A stretch of 64,000 nt of DNA from Chitinophagaceae bacterium DXS (GTDB lineage: Bacteria; Bacteroidota; Bacteroidia; Chitinophagales; Chitinophagaceae), in NCBI GenBank assembly GCA_030345135.1, contig CP128386.1, positions 2,135,261 through 2,199,260 on the forward strand, read 5' to 3'. Position 1 is the stretch's first letter. Every line of letters starts with the position of its first letter. The translations under genes and the position numbers were made by a program. The notes beneath the pieces are model-generated. The model was not told the origin of the DNA and made no database searches. It saw only the letters and a program-made list of their open reading frames with translations. Shown here piece by piece: positions 8,477 to 17,068 of this stretch.

Positions 8477-9165
8477 GCGAATCAGTTGGAATGTTAGAAA
8501 TCATCACCTACCTATAATCGCAAAAAATCAAAGATTTTGGGGACCTTACTTTGTGTTTTTCTTAAAATATATTCTCTATAAAGTACTACAATAAAAGAAA
8601 GAATGCAAGCAGTTGAAAAAATTATTTACAGAACACTCATTGTGAAGGAAGACAGCTGTTAGCGTCCCATCTGCGCTCTTCAGAAACTAACTAACGTTAT
8701 GTCATTAAGTTAAGCACAGACATCTTCAACTTTGGGAGATATCTCCTATCGTCGATATGACGATCCTGGCTTATCAGAAAAAGTAATCACAACAGCATCA
8801 ATACCAAGTACAGAATAATGAGCAAGTCTGCAACCTCAACGTCACCTCGACGACAGGAGAGGTCTCCCGAATATAGAACTGATGGTGATATTTTATAAGC
8901 GTTTGATATGAAAACTCTTAACTTAATGACATTGCCCGAAGGGATTCGCTTCACTGAAGTTCGTCTGTAACCTTTAACCTAACAAGGATCGCCACTTAAG
9001 TTGTTGAAATTTAGTCGGACAATAATGATTGAAAATTGACAATGCTGAGCTAACATGAAATATGTACGCGCGAATGCAAATGTGCGGTCTGCGAAAAGTG
9101 CTATATGTGTAGAAACAAGCGGTTAGACAAAATAGCTGATAGCTCAGAGCTGATAGCTGACAGCT
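8477..9165. other. 689-bp spacer with a nested inverted-repeat element, no gene seen
   Basis: No credible open frame on either strand. It contains the nested palindromic element 8699-8932, a short family A remnant (9029-9042) and, at its end, a family F array that runs into the adenosyltransferase stop. The 8477-8600 part must hold the promoter of the barrel protein; I see no exact consensus. Confidence 0.7.
8699..8932. repeat. Nested inverted-repeat element, 234 bp
   Basis: Outer arms are a perfect 16-bp inverted repeat: ATGTCATTAAGTTAAG at 8699-8714 and its complement at 8917-8932. Inside lies a second inverted pair of 29 bp, at 8734-8762 (beginning GGGAGATATCTCC) and 8840-8868 (ending GGAGAGGTCTCCC), matching at 24 of 29 positions. 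No coding sequence lies within. The layout suggests a MITE-like or REP-type mobile repeat. Confidence 0.8.
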
Positions 9166-9168
9166 TTA
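9134..9168. repeat. Heptanucleotide array, family F (AGCTGAT)
   Basis: Five 7-nt units (AGCTGAT, AGCTCAG, AGCTGAT, AGCTGAC, AGCTTTA). The last unit contains the stop codon of the adenosyltransferase gene (9166-9168). Confidence 0.9.
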
Positions 9169-9726
9169 CACTCTCGGTTTCCAGGCCACTTCTTCTACCT
9201 TAAACAAATGCGCGGCATATCTTGCCACGACAAAAAGATAATCGCTCAAACGGTTGATGTATTTAATTACTATAGGTTCTACAAACATGCCTTCCTCCTG
9301 CATCTGTACACAGATGCGTTCGGCCCTGCGGCAAACACACCGGGTAACGTGAGCCGTTGAAACCGCAACATGACCGCCGGGAAGGATAAAATATTTCATT
9401 GCCGGTAATACTTCGTTCATTTTATCGATCTCTTTCTCAAGAAAAGTAATATCCTCTTCTTTAAGATCCGGAATCTTCATCAACGGTTCCTTTTCCGGGT
9501 CACATGCCAGCGATGAACCAATGGTAAAAAGCCTGTCCTGTACTTCTTTTAAAACATCTTTTGTATGGCTATCATTCAAATGATCATTCAGCAATCCTAT
9601 ATAAGAATTCAATTCATCAACTGTACCGTAACTTTCAATGCGGATATGACTTTTGGGGACTTTGGTTCCACCGATAAGTGAGGTTTTTCCTTTATCGCCT
9701 GTCCTGGTATAGATCTTTAAAGCCAT
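9166..9726 (-). CDS. Cob(I)alamin adenosyltransferase, PduO type
   Basis: 186 aa, the normal PduO length. It has the N-terminal ATP-binding motif TGDKGKTSLIGG preceded by KIYTRTGD, then VDELNSYIGLL, and the C-terminal CVCRRAERICV and INRLSDYLFVVAR segments that form the trimer active site. It transfers the 5-deoxyadenosyl group of ATP to cob(I)alamin to make coenzyme B12. It follows a MacB-type ATPase and GatC on the same strand with 111 bp of heptad repeats between; a functional link is not apparent. No cobalamin riboswitch was recognised upstream. Confidence 0.93.
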   Translation of the reverse strand: MALKIYTRTGDKGKTSLIGGTKVPKSHIRIESYGTVDELNSYIGLLNDHLNDSHTKDVLKEVQDRLFTIGSSLACDPEKEPLMKIPDLKEEDITFLEKEIDKMNEVLPAMKYFILPGGHVAVSTAHVTRCVCRRAERICVQMQEEGMFVEPIVIKYINRLSDYLFVVARYAAHLFKVEEVAWKPRV

Positions 9727-9729
9727 GCT

Positions 9730-9764
9730 ATGTAAGATGTAAGATGTACGATTTTAGATGTGAA
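9730..9764. repeat. Heptanucleotide array, family E (ATGTAAG)
   Basis: Units ATGTAAG, ATGTAAG, ATGTACG, ATTTTAG, ATGTGAA in strict 7-nt phase, starting 3 bp upstream of the adenosyltransferase ATG. The same words recur at 63048-63116. Confidence 0.85.
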
Positions 9765-9813
9765 TGCACGATGAGTATACTACAGAAATAGAATTATGAA
9801 GCCTTATGCCTTC

Positions 9814-9848
9814 AGCTAAGAGCTGATTGCTGATAGCTCACAGCTCAT
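9814..9848. repeat. Heptanucleotide array, family F, overlapping a coding end
   Basis: Five 7-nt units (AGCTAAG, AGCTGAT, TGCTGAT, AGCTCAC, AGCTCAT). It overlaps the stop codon (9838-9840) and the last codons of the ATPase gene. Confidence 0.88.
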
Positions 9849-10557
9849 TATGGTGTACAGCCGACAGTTCATGTGCTTTTGGATGATCGCTTTCAATCAC
9901 TCCGTCACGCAGGCGAATTACCCTTTTTGCATAAGCAGCAATATCTTCTTCGTGTGTAACCAATACTACAGTGTTTCCTGCGGCCTGGATTTGTCCGAAG
10001 ATCTCCATCACTTCCACAGAAGTCTTGGAATCGAGGTTACCGGTTGGCTCATCCGCAAGCAATATTGATGGATTGTTTACCAGCGCCCTCGCTATTGCTA
10101 CACGTTGAATCTGTCCGCCGCTCATTTCATTTGGCTTATGATGACTCCTGGTTTCCAGCCCAACTTTTTTAAGTGAATCAAGGGCTCTCTCCATTCTTTC
10201 TTTCTTACTAACACCCGCATAAACAAGTGGCAGGGCAACGTTTTCGGCAGCTGTAAGTCTTGGCAAAAGATTGAATTGCTGAAACACGAATCCTATTTCA
10301 TGGTTGCGCACATCTGCCAGGTCATCATCCGTCATCTTGCTTACGTCTTTACCATTGAGCACATAGGTTCCTCCGGTTGGCGTATCCAGGCAGCCCAGAA
10401 TATTCATCAATGTACTTTTTCCACTACCACTGGGGCCCATCAGCGCCACATATTCATTCTTAAATATATCAAGCGAAATGCCTCTCAGAACTTCAATGGA
10501 CTGCGAGCCCATGAAATACGACTTCCGGATCTGTTCAAGATGAATGATGGATTGCAT
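9838..10557 (-). CDS. ABC transporter ATP-binding protein, MacB/LolD superfamily
   Basis: 239 aa. Walker A is GPSGSGKST (about 41-49), the Q-loop is [12 protein letters not shown], the signature is [15 protein letters not shown], Walker B is [13 protein letters not shown], and the switch His is in VLVTHEEDI. This is the mechanotransmission-type ATPase set (MacB, FtsE, LolD, Salmonella SalX-like). No permease gene is next to it. GatC lies 27 bp upstream, probably co-transcribed. The last two residues and the stop codon are encoded by a heptad array, so the original C-terminus may have been altered by repeat growth. Confidence 0.88.
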   Translation of the reverse strand: MQSIIHLEQIRKSYFMGSQSIEVLRGISLDIFKNEYVALMGPSGSGKSTLMNILGCLDTPTGGTYVLNGKDVSKMTDDDLADVRNHEIGFVFQQFNLLPRLTAAENVALPLVYAGVSKKERMERALDSLKKVGLETRSHHKPNEMSGGQIQRVAIARALVNNPSILLADEPTGNLDSKTSVEVMEIFGQIQAAGNTVVLVTHEEDIAAYAKRVIRLRDGVIESDHPKAHELSAVHHNEL

Positions 10558-10584
10558 GTTGCTTCCTGTATTGTTTTAAGAAAA

Positions 10585-10884
10585 TTATGCTGATGGATTT
10601 TTAATCACTTTAGGTACCTTGAAAAAAACATCATCATGCAACGGGGCGTTCAGCAAAGCTTCCTGCCTTGTAACAGAGCCTTTTACCTCGTCTTCTCTCA
10701 ACACGTTGATCGCATCGCCCATATGAAGTAAGGGTTCAACACCTGTTGTATCAATTTCACTTAATTGTTCAACAAAGTTCAGAATCCTTTCAAAATCGCC
10801 TTTCAACGCGGTTTTCTCACTTTCACTAAAATGCAGTCTGGATAAATGCGCCAGGTTGTCAATTAATTCGTCTGTAACTTTCAT
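10585..10884 (-). CDS. gatC: Asp-tRNA(Asn)/Glu-tRNA(Gln) amidotransferase subunit C
   Basis: 99 aa, usual GatC length. The pattern VTDELIDNLAHLSRLHFSES, then ILNFVEQLSEIDTTGVEP, a short linker with LREDEV, and the C-terminal NAPLHDDVFFKVPKVI is diagnostic. GatC is the belt-like subunit that holds GatA and GatB together for transamidation of misacylated tRNAs. gatA and gatB are not in the window, as is common in Bacteroidota. It heads a short minus-strand transcript with the ATPase gene. Confidence 0.93.
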   Translation of the reverse strand: MKVTDELIDNLAHLSRLHFSESEKTALKGDFERILNFVEQLSEIDTTGVEPLLHMGDAINVLREDEVKGSVTRQEALLNAPLHDDVFFKVPKVIKNPSA

Positions 10885-10909
10885 CTGCTTACTTTAAAAC
10901 TTTTACTAA

Positions 10910-10966
10910 CCAAACATTTTGCCCTTTAAAGTATAATGTTTGGCATTCATGAGTTTAAAAACTCAT
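10910..10966. promoter_or_regulatory. Two palindromes in the gatC / response-regulator divergent region
   Basis: A perfect 9-bp inverted repeat CCAAACATT (10910-10918) with its complement at 10935-10943, and a perfect 18-bp palindrome ATGAGTTTAAAAACTCAT (10949-10966). They lie 26-82 bp upstream of gatC and could be operators or transcript hairpins. Role unknown. Confidence 0.4.
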
Positions 10967-11059
10967 CTCTAACAAAAATAACCGTTCGTTTCTAGAAAAC
11001 GGAAATTTTTATAGAAGCGGCTATTAACTGCGTTTTTAGGGCTATATTCATTGTAAAAC

Positions 11060-11075
11060 TGGCTTAAGAAATGCT
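11060..11075 (+). promoter_or_regulatory. Candidate sigma54 (-24/-12) promoter
   Basis: TGGCTTAAGAAATGCT matches TGGC-N8-TGCW with the required 10 nt between GG and GC. It lies 78 bp before the ATG of an NtrC-type activator that itself carries the sigma54-contact motif, which makes self-activation plausible. No TAnnTTTG element competes in the same region. Confidence 0.5.
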
Positions 11076-11152
11076 TATCTACATTAAGTCTTTTATGACG
11101 GTTTAAAAGAAACAACGATATTTACATCTCTCAAAGGAATGTTTAATATTTT

Positions 11153-12523
11153 ATGAAACCAACGCCTATCTTAATACATATTGTAGAGGATGATGCCTTT
11201 TATTGCTCATTGTTAGCACATCATCTTTCGCTAAACCCGGAGCACCATGTAAAGAAATTTACTTCTGCAAGGGCGTTTCTAGATGCCCTCCATGAAAAGC
11301 CCGATATAGTTACGCTTGACTATTCACTCCCCGATGGAACGGGCGACCAACTTCTGTCTCAGGTAAAGGAATTAAGCCCGGACACCAAGATCATTTTTAT
11401 CTCCGGCCAGAATGACATTAAGATTGCGATAGATCTTTTAAAGAAAGGCGTTCACGATTACATTGTAAAAGATGACGACACGAAGGAACGTCTTTGGATA
11501 GCTGTTGAACATTTACGGGAAACAATAGAATTGAAGAAAGAGCTCGACAGCCTGAGAAATGAAGTGGCCAAAAAATATGATTTCCAGAAAGTGATGATCG
11601 GTAACAGCGATCCGATACGCCAGGTGTTTCAATGGATAGACAAGGCTTCAAAAACAAATATCACAGTTTCTATTAATGGAGAGACAGGTACCGGTAAGGA
11701 ATTGGTAGCAAAGTCAATACATTTTAATTCATTTCGTAAAAAACAGCCTTTTGTAGCCGTAAATGTTGCAGCAATACCCAAAGAGTTGTTGGAAAGCGAA
11801 TTATTTGGCCACGAAAAAGGTGCTTTTACGGGTGCCGCCGGAAGGCGCATCGGAAAATTTGAGGAAGCACATAAAGGAACTCTATTTCTTGATGAGATTG
11901 GCGAAATGGATCTAAGCCTTCAGGCAAAGCTATTACGGGTTCTTCAGGAAAAAGAAATTACACGTGTAGGAAGCAATCAACTGATCCCTATAGACGTCCG
12001 GATAATTGTGGCCACACACAAAAACCTGCTGCATGAAGTTAAAAATGGCCGGTTCAGAGAAGATCTGTATTACCGGCTTCTGGGTTTGCCAATAGTTGTT
12101 CCACCCCTTAGAGAAAGGGGAAATGACATTATACTTATTGCACGTTTTTTCATTGACCAGTTTTGCAGGGAAAACAGTCTGCAGTCAAAAACGCTTACCG
12201 TTGAAGCTAAGAAAAAGCTGATGCTGTATAATTTTCCGGGCAATATCCGCGAGCTGAAATCAATTGTAGAACTGGCTTGTGTAATGAGTGATGAAAATGA
12301 AATAGACGCCCCGCATATCAATATTTCAAGCAACAGCTATATCGAAAAAATGAATGGTGAAGACGTCACGCTCAGGGATTTTACCACGCGGCTAATTCAA
12401 CATTATCTTGAAGTCTACCAGTACGATGTGTTAAAGGTGGCTGAAAAATTAGATATTGGTAAATCTACTATTTATCGCATGATCAAGAATAATGAGCTGG
12501 TAGTTTCCAAATATCAAAATTAA
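11153..12523 (+). CDS. Sigma54-dependent response regulator, NtrC family
   Basis: 456 aa in three domains. Receiver 1-125: acidic pocket VEDD, phospho-acceptor Asp56 in TLDYSLPDG, Lys106 in YIVKDDD. AAA+ 145-375: Walker A GETGTGKE at 176-183, sigma54-contact loop GAFTGA at 223-228, Walker B GTLFLDEIGEMD at 242-253, R-finger region FREDLYYRL. C-terminal Fis-type helix-turn-helix KVAEKLDIGKSTIYRMI. It should turn on sigma54 promoters after phosphorylation. No histidine kinase is in the window, so its input is unknown. It opens the EPS locus and probably regulates it (inference from position). Confidence 0.93.
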   Translation: MKPTPILIHIVEDDAFYCSLLAHHLSLNPEHHVKKFTSARAFLDALHEKPDIVTLDYSLPDGTGDQLLSQVKELSPDTKIIFISGQNDIKIAIDLLKKGVHDYIVKDDDTKERLWIAVEHLRETIELKKELDSLRNEVAKKYDFQKVMIGNSDPIRQVFQWIDKASKTNITVSINGETGTGKELVAKSIHFNSFRKKQPFVAVNVAAIPKELLESELFGHEKGAFTGAAGRRIGKFEEAHKGTLFLDEIGEMDLSLQAKLLRVLQEKEITRVGSNQLIPIDVRIIVATHKNLLHEVKNGRFREDLYYRLLGLPIVVPPLRERGNDIILIARFFIDQFCRENSLQSKTLTVEAKKKLMLYNFPGNIRELKSIVELACVMSDENEIDAPHINISSNSYIEKMNGEDVTLRDFTTRLIQHYLEVYQYDVLKVAEKLDIGKSTIYRMIKNNELVVSKYQN

Positions 12524-12600
12524 TTATACTATTTATTTTCTGCGAAATTACAGTTAACCGCCCTGCGCCAATTTCAAAACCGGGATATGCTGCTTATACC

Positions 12601-12948
12601 ATGACAAATTCATATTTCAATATTGAACATCTTCTGGAATTAACCAATAATGATATCAATTTCGTAAAAGAGCTCGCGGGAGTTTTCTGTGAAACTATTC
12701 CTCCGATGGCCGATGAAATGCAGATTGCCTGCGACGAAAGTAACTGGCAGGCTGTTAGTCAGTTAGCCCACAAGCTTAAACCTTCTATTGATACAATGCG
12801 TATTGAGAGCATTCGGGACGATATTTTGCAAATTGAATCAAGAACCAAACAAAATATTGAGCTGCACACAGTGCCTGCACTGGTAACAAAAGTGTGTGAA
12901 GTTGTATATCTTACCAGAGATGAATTAATGGCAAGTTTTTTGAAGTAA
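12601..12948 (+). CDS. HPt domain phosphotransfer protein
   Basis: 115 aa, a single histidine-phosphotransfer domain. The phospho-accepting His57 lies in QLAHKLKPS, the HPt consensus (AHxLKxx), within a predicted four-helix bundle. As a free HPt module it would shuttle phosphoryl groups between a hybrid kinase and a response regulator. The regulator genes on either side (11153 and 13315) are natural partners. No kinase is encoded nearby. Confidence 0.88.
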   Translation: MTNSYFNIEHLLELTNNDINFVKELAGVFCETIPPMADEMQIACDESNWQAVSQLAHKLKPSIDTMRIESIRDDILQIESRTKQNIELHTVPALVTKVCEVVYLTRDELMASFLK

Positions 12949-13314
12949 ATCTTTCCTGGTAAAAACATATTTTGTGTAATCCTAAAGTGCTTTTTAAAAT
13001 ATCAGCATTATTAAAATGTATTAGAGACTATTAATAAATTATTTTTTTAAAAGAGTTTTTCACTTTTTTTTTGCTTCTTTGTGGAAGTTTACTATTTTAG
13101 CATAAACAAAAGCAATCCATCCAATCCTGGAAATTCCGCTACCGTTTATCCTCCTTTGAAATTTCCGGTTTCTATCCTGAATATCCACTTTAAGAATTAC
13201 TCATTATCTGCTCCACTTCCTGTGATTAATCGTTACCATTTGCTTGCATGTGTATGTTATGTTGGTAGCTATTAAATTGATTAACTGCCGTTTGGCGCAG
13301 AAATAAATGAGATT
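12949..13314. other. 366-bp spacer before the receiver gene, no gene seen
   Basis: AT-rich with T-runs around 13040-13080. A 64-codon GTG-started frame (13081-13275) has no family features. This region should contain the promoter of the 13315-16869 transcript; no exact consensus was found. Confidence 0.55.
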
Positions 13315-13713
13315 ATGAAAAAGATATTAATTGTAGAAGATAACGTCCCGATGAGATATTTGTTAGAAACTATTCTTAAGAAGTCATACAATGTGCGTTC
13401 GGCGGATGATGGGTTGACAGCGATGATGTTACTTTCTCAAGGATTTGTGCCTGACTTAATACTAACTGATATAAATATGCCTTCCATTAATGGTTGGGAA
13501 CTTATAGTTTATTTAAAGAAAAGCATTTTATATAAAAACATCCCTATCGTAGTATTATCATCCAGCCAACTGGAAGATGTTGCTTTAGCAACCGATAAGG
13601 ACTTGATACATGGATGTATCAAAAAGCCATTTGAGCCTGTTAACCTGTTACAACACTTATCAGGCGTACTAAAAACCTCTAACTATTTGTCTGCTGTACC
13701 AGTAAAAGAATAA
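13315..13713 (+). CDS. Single-domain response regulator (CheY-like receiver)
   Basis: 132 aa, one receiver domain with a full active site: acidic pair in ILIVEDN, phospho-acceptor Asp in LILTDINMPSINGW, a Ser/Thr at the end of VVLSSS, and the conserved Lys in CIKKPFEP. There is no output domain, so it acts by protein contact. It ends 23 bp before the phosphoglycosyltransferase gene whose N-terminus looks like a degenerate receiver, so a partner role in controlling EPS initiation is an attractive inference. Confidence 0.9.
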   Translation: MKKILIVEDNVPMRYLLETILKKSYNVRSADDGLTAMMLLSQGFVPDLILTDINMPSINGWELIVYLKKSILYKNIPIVVLSSSQLEDVALATDKDLIHGCIKKPFEPVNLLQHLSGVLKTSNYLSAVPVKE

Positions 13714-13736
13714 TTTATTTTTTTAAAAAGACACCT

Positions 13737-14891
13737 ATGGTTCCTTTGCAAGAATGTGACAACACACAATTAAATGCTATTCCATCGGTTAACAAGGTAC
13801 TGCTGATTTCTGAAAATGGCGCGACGACTAAAAGTAAACTACTATTGTTAATTGGTCCTTTTGAGAAAGAAGAAGCTCAGCGCCTGTTTTCTCATGGCTA
13901 TCCTTTGTACCAATTGCCTTTTGCAAGTGATCTACTGACCATTGAACAAATGAGAATGTTGCCTGCAAGGGAAATAGCAGCCATTCTTATTAAAAATGAC
14001 GAACAGGGTTTGCAATCCAGGCAAATTGATGCGATAAGAAAATTAAAACTTCATACCGCGGTTCCTGTTATTCTTTATACACAAGAGGTTTCAGAAGCAA
14101 TTATCGCTGAGATTAAAAAATACCGTGTTATAGACGACGCCATCAGTTCTTTGGATGACGTTGATGATCTTGAATTTAAAATCAATTTTCTTAGCCGGTA
14201 CAAAAAACTGGTTTCTTCAAAAATTGTTATTCCAAACCACGCAAAACATCTGAACAGAAGTGTAAGTCACTTTTTGCGCAGAACACTGGATATTCTTGTA
14301 TCCTCTGCCCTGCTGCTGATGTTGTTGCCTCTTTTTATTGTAGTGGCCCTGGCTATTAAAATAGAATCCAGGGGACCTATTTTTTACATCTCAAAAAGAG
14401 CAGGCAGACGTTACAAGATTTTCAAGTTTTACAAGTTTCGTACAATGGTTGTGAATGCAGACAAAAAGCTTCAGGATCTGTCTCATTTGAACCAGTATAA
14501 CGGTAAAGAGAAAGATGACAAGACTCCAAAATTCCTTAAGATAAAAGATGATCCAAGGGTTACAAAAATTGGCTCCTTCTTAAGAAACACAAGCATCGAT
14601 GAGTTGCCCCAGTTGCTGAATGTATTACTGGGCCACATGTCTCTTGTCGGTAATCGTCCATTACCCTTGTATGAAGCCGCAACACTTACCAATGACCATT
14701 GGGCCAACCGTTTTGACGCACCGGCCGGTATTACAGGTCTTTGGCAGATAATGAAACGCGGCGAAGAAGAGATGTCAATTGAAGAAAGAATTGAATTGGA
14801 TATCGCCTATGCGAAAAACAATTCCCTTTTTGTAGATCTGTGGATAATGGTAAAAACGCCATTCGCCATGCTGCAGAAATCGAATGTTTAA
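13737..14891 (+). CDS. Polyprenyl-phosphate sugar phosphotransferase with N-terminal pseudo-receiver-like domain
   Basis: 384 aa. Residues about 175-384 are a Bac_transf (monotopic phosphoglycosyltransferase) domain: hydrophobic re-entrant helix ILVSSALLLMLLPLFIVVAL, PIFYISKRAGR, FKFYKFRTM, ..DDPRVTKIGSFLRNTSIDE and LPQLLNVLLGHMSLVGNRP, ending in PAGITGLWQI. It would transfer a sugar phosphate from a nucleotide sugar to undecaprenyl phosphate, the first committed step of EPS repeat-unit assembly at the inner membrane. Residues about 35-150 have a receiver-like alternation (KLLLLIG, AAILIKNDE, VPVILYTQEVS, DDAISSLDD) but lack the acidic pair, phospho-acceptor and Lys, hence pseudo-receiver. 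Usual family members carry a CoA-binding-like or TM region here instead. Confidence 0.88.
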   Translation: MVPLQECDNTQLNAIPSVNKVLLISENGATTKSKLLLLIGPFEKEEAQRLFSHGYPLYQLPFASDLLTIEQMRMLPAREIAAILIKNDEQGLQSRQIDAIRKLKLHTAVPVILYTQEVSEAIIAEIKKYRVIDDAISSLDDVDDLEFKINFLSRYKKLVSSKIVIPNHAKHLNRSVSHFLRRTLDILVSSALLLMLLPLFIVVALAIKIESRGPIFYISKRAGRRYKIFKFYKFRTMVVNADKKLQDLSHLNQYNGKEKDDKTPKFLKIKDDPRVTKIGSFLRNTSIDELPQLLNVLLGHMSLVGNRPLPLYEAATLTNDHWANRFDAPAGITGLWQIMKRGEEEMSIEERIELDIAYAKNNSLFVDLWIMVKTPFAMLQKSNV

Positions 14892-14922
14892 GAACTAAAG
14901 AGTTATAAAATAAACGTAAAAC

Positions 14923-15822
14923 ATGAAGCAACCCTTAATTTCCATCATCACACTGAACTATAATCAGACAGATGTGACGTGCGAATTTTTGGAATCAACC
15001 AAGAGACTCAATTACAAGAATTTTGAGACCATTGTAATTGACAATGCATCTAAGGAAGATCCGACAGAACGCTTTTTAAGCGGTGGTTATCCTAATGTAC
15101 AGGTAATACGCTGTGAAGAAAATCTTGGTTTTACAGGCGGAAATAATGTAGGTATAAAGGCCAGTAAGGGCGACTATGTATTTATTGTAAACAATGATAC
15201 CGAAGTAACCCCTGATTTGCTGGATAAATTACTCGAACCTTTTGCTTTTGATGAAGCAGTTGGTGTGGTTAGTCCCAAAATCAAATTCTTCCACCATCCC
15301 AATGTTATTCAATACGCCGGATTTACCGGTATGAACATGTTTACCTGCCAAAATTCTACAGTTGGTAATAAACAAGAAGACAAAGGACAGTTTGACTTTA
15401 TGTCTACCACCCATTGTGCACACGGTGCTGCAATGCTGGTAAAAAGAGAGGTGATAGAAAAGGTTGGCATGTTTGCTGAGAACTTTTTTATTTACTACGA
15501 AGAAGTAGACTGGAGCACACGTATTATACGTGCCGGATACAAAATTATTTACCAGGGTTATGCAACCATCTATCATAAGGAATCCATAACCATGGGTAAG
15601 CAAAGCGCCATAAAAGTGTACTACCATACGCGCAATAGAATCTATTATATGCGCAGGAATGCGAAGAAGAGCCAATTGGTTACTTTTTACGCATTTTTTA
15701 CTTTAGCAACAGTGCCTAAAACGACTTTGAATTTTTTAATCAAAAAGCAGTTTGAACACCTGCGCTCCTTTTTTAGAGGAATTGCGTGGAATTTTCAGAC
15801 TTCAACTATTTCTCCGCAATAA
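14923..15822 (+). CDS. Glycosyltransferase family 2, rhamnosyltransferase-like
   Basis: 299 aa GT-A fold enzyme. N-terminal nucleotide-sugar binding segment SIITLNYNQTDVTCEFLES, VIDNAS, the ENLGFTGGNNVGIKASKGDY segment typical of dTDP-rhamnosyl/WbbL-like GT2 enzymes, the divalent-metal DxD equivalent NNDTEV, and the acceptor-side EEVDWSTRI. The C-terminal 60 residues are hydrophobic and basic, consistent with membrane association. It is 31 bp after the phosphoglycosyltransferase gene, the same transcript, so it probably adds the second or a later sugar of the repeat unit. Donor sugar unknown. Confidence 0.87.
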   Translation: MKQPLISIITLNYNQTDVTCEFLESTKRLNYKNFETIVIDNASKEDPTERFLSGGYPNVQVIRCEENLGFTGGNNVGIKASKGDYVFIVNNDTEVTPDLLDKLLEPFAFDEAVGVVSPKIKFFHHPNVIQYAGFTGMNMFTCQNSTVGNKQEDKGQFDFMSTTHCAHGAAMLVKREVIEKVGMFAENFFIYYEEVDWSTRIIRAGYKIIYQGYATIYHKESITMGKQSAIKVYYHTRNRIYYMRRNAKKSQLVTFYAFFTLATVPKTTLNFLIKKQFEHLRSFFRGIAWNFQTSTISPQ

Positions 15823-15834
15823 ACCTGAACATTT

Positions 15835-16869
15835 ATGCAAACAAAAACAAGCTTAGTTACCGGCGGGGCCGGATTTATCGGATCGCACGTTGCGAAGCAT
15901 TGCCTTGCGATGGGACAGAAAGTGGTTGTATTAGACGATCTTAGCGGTGGTTTTGAAGACCATCTGCCTGAGGGTGTTACATTTGTGCAGGGCTCTGTTA
16001 CCGATGCTGCACTTGTTACAAAACTTTTTGAGGAATACAAGTTCAACTACGTATATCACCTGGCTGCTTATGCTGCAGAAGGCCTTTCTCACTTTATCCG
16101 CAGATTTAACTACAACGTAAACCTGATCGGAAGTATTAACCTGATCAATGAATCGGTTAAGCATAAAGTTGAGTGTTTTGTATTCACTTCTTCTATCGCA
16201 GTATACGGCGCCGGCCAGCTACCTATGACGGAAGCAATGGTTCCTCAGCCTGAGGATCCATATGGTGTTTCTAAATATGCTGTTGAAATGGATCTTAAAG
16301 CTGCGCACGAAATGTTCGGCTTAAACTACGTGGTGTTCCGTCCGCACAACGTTTATGGCGAAAATCAGAACATTGGCGACAAATACCGCAACGTTATCGG
16401 CATCTTCATGAACCAGATCATGCAAGGTCAGCAGCTTACAGTATTTGGCGATGGTACACAAACAAGAGCATTCAGCTACATTGATGATGTTGCTATTCCT
16501 ATTGCAAAAAGCGTTACTATACCTGAAGCATACAACGAAGTGTTTAACATAGGTGCAGATAAACCTTACTCTGTAAACGAACTGGCAGGTGTAGTAGGTG
16601 AATGTTTTAATACTACTCCGGACATCAAATACCTTAGCGCACGTAATGAAGTATTGCATGCTTACTCAGATCATACAAAAGCCCACAAAGTATTTGGAGA
16701 AGGCACTAACATCACTTTAAAAGAAGGTATTGCCCGCATGGCAGCCTGGGCCAAAGTGGTTGGCGCTCGTAAGAGTAAAGAATTCGGCAATATTGAAATA
16801 ACTGAAAAGTTACCTGACGGATGGGCCGTTATAGTAGAAAAACCGGTTACTGAAACTGAGCTGGTTTAA
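15835..16869 (+). CDS. NAD-dependent epimerase/dehydratase (GalE-like extended SDR)
   Basis: 344 aa. Rossmann motif GGAGFIGSH near the N-terminus, VLDDLSGG (Asp at the end of beta-2 for NAD), YHLAAYAAEG, the catalytic SSIAVYG and PYGVSKYAVE (YxxxK), RPHNVYGENQ, and RAFSYIDDV. This is the UDP-hexose 4-epimerase-like branch of extended SDRs; the exact sugar cannot be set from sequence. It starts 12 bp after the GT2 gene and ends the first EPS transcript, before a strong hairpin terminator. Confidence 0.88.
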   Translation: MQTKTSLVTGGAGFIGSHVAKHCLAMGQKVVVLDDLSGGFEDHLPEGVTFVQGSVTDAALVTKLFEEYKFNYVYHLAAYAAEGLSHFIRRFNYNVNLIGSINLINESVKHKVECFVFTSSIAVYGAGQLPMTEAMVPQPEDPYGVSKYAVEMDLKAAHEMFGLNYVVFRPHNVYGENQNIGDKYRNVIGIFMNQIMQGQQLTVFGDGTQTRAFSYIDDVAIPIAKSVTIPEAYNEVFNIGADKPYSVNELAGVVGECFNTTPDIKYLSARNEVLHAYSDHTKAHKVFGEGTNITLKEGIARMAAWAKVVGARKSKEFGNIEITEKLPDGWAVIVEKPVTETELV

Positions 16870-16928
16870 TAACCTGCTATTGGTTTTTGGAAGTTAATAT
16901 TCTTTTGCAAATCTGACAATGTGGTTGT

Positions 16929-16974
16929 AGCAAACTTCTTCTTTGTGAGTGATGAAGAAGTTTGCTGCTTTTAA
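16929..16974 (+). terminator. Rho-independent terminator after the epimerase gene
   Basis: Perfect 13-bp arms AGCAAACTTCTTC (16929-16941) and complement (16954-16966), 12-nt loop, then GCTTTT. It ends the 13315-16869 transcript. Confidence 0.8.
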
Positions 16975-16990
16975 AAGCAATGAAAAAATT

Positions 16991-17033
16991 ACTTGTTTTT
17001 GTTACTGCAATAGCAAACCAAACAGAAACAAGT
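16991..17033 (+). other. Hairpin in the leader of the next glycosyltransferase gene
   Basis: ACTTGTTTTTGT (16991-17002) pairs with ACAGAAACAAGT (17022-17033), allowing one G-U pair, 36 nt before the ATG at 17069. It could be a second terminator or a leader element. Confidence 0.4.
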
Positions 17034-17068
17034 ATTTTCAGTATCGACGGCCGCCTTAAACAATAATT

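Noticed and set aside
13081-13275. 64-codon frame before the receiver gene
   Set aside because: GTG start, no recognisable features, lies where a promoter is expected.
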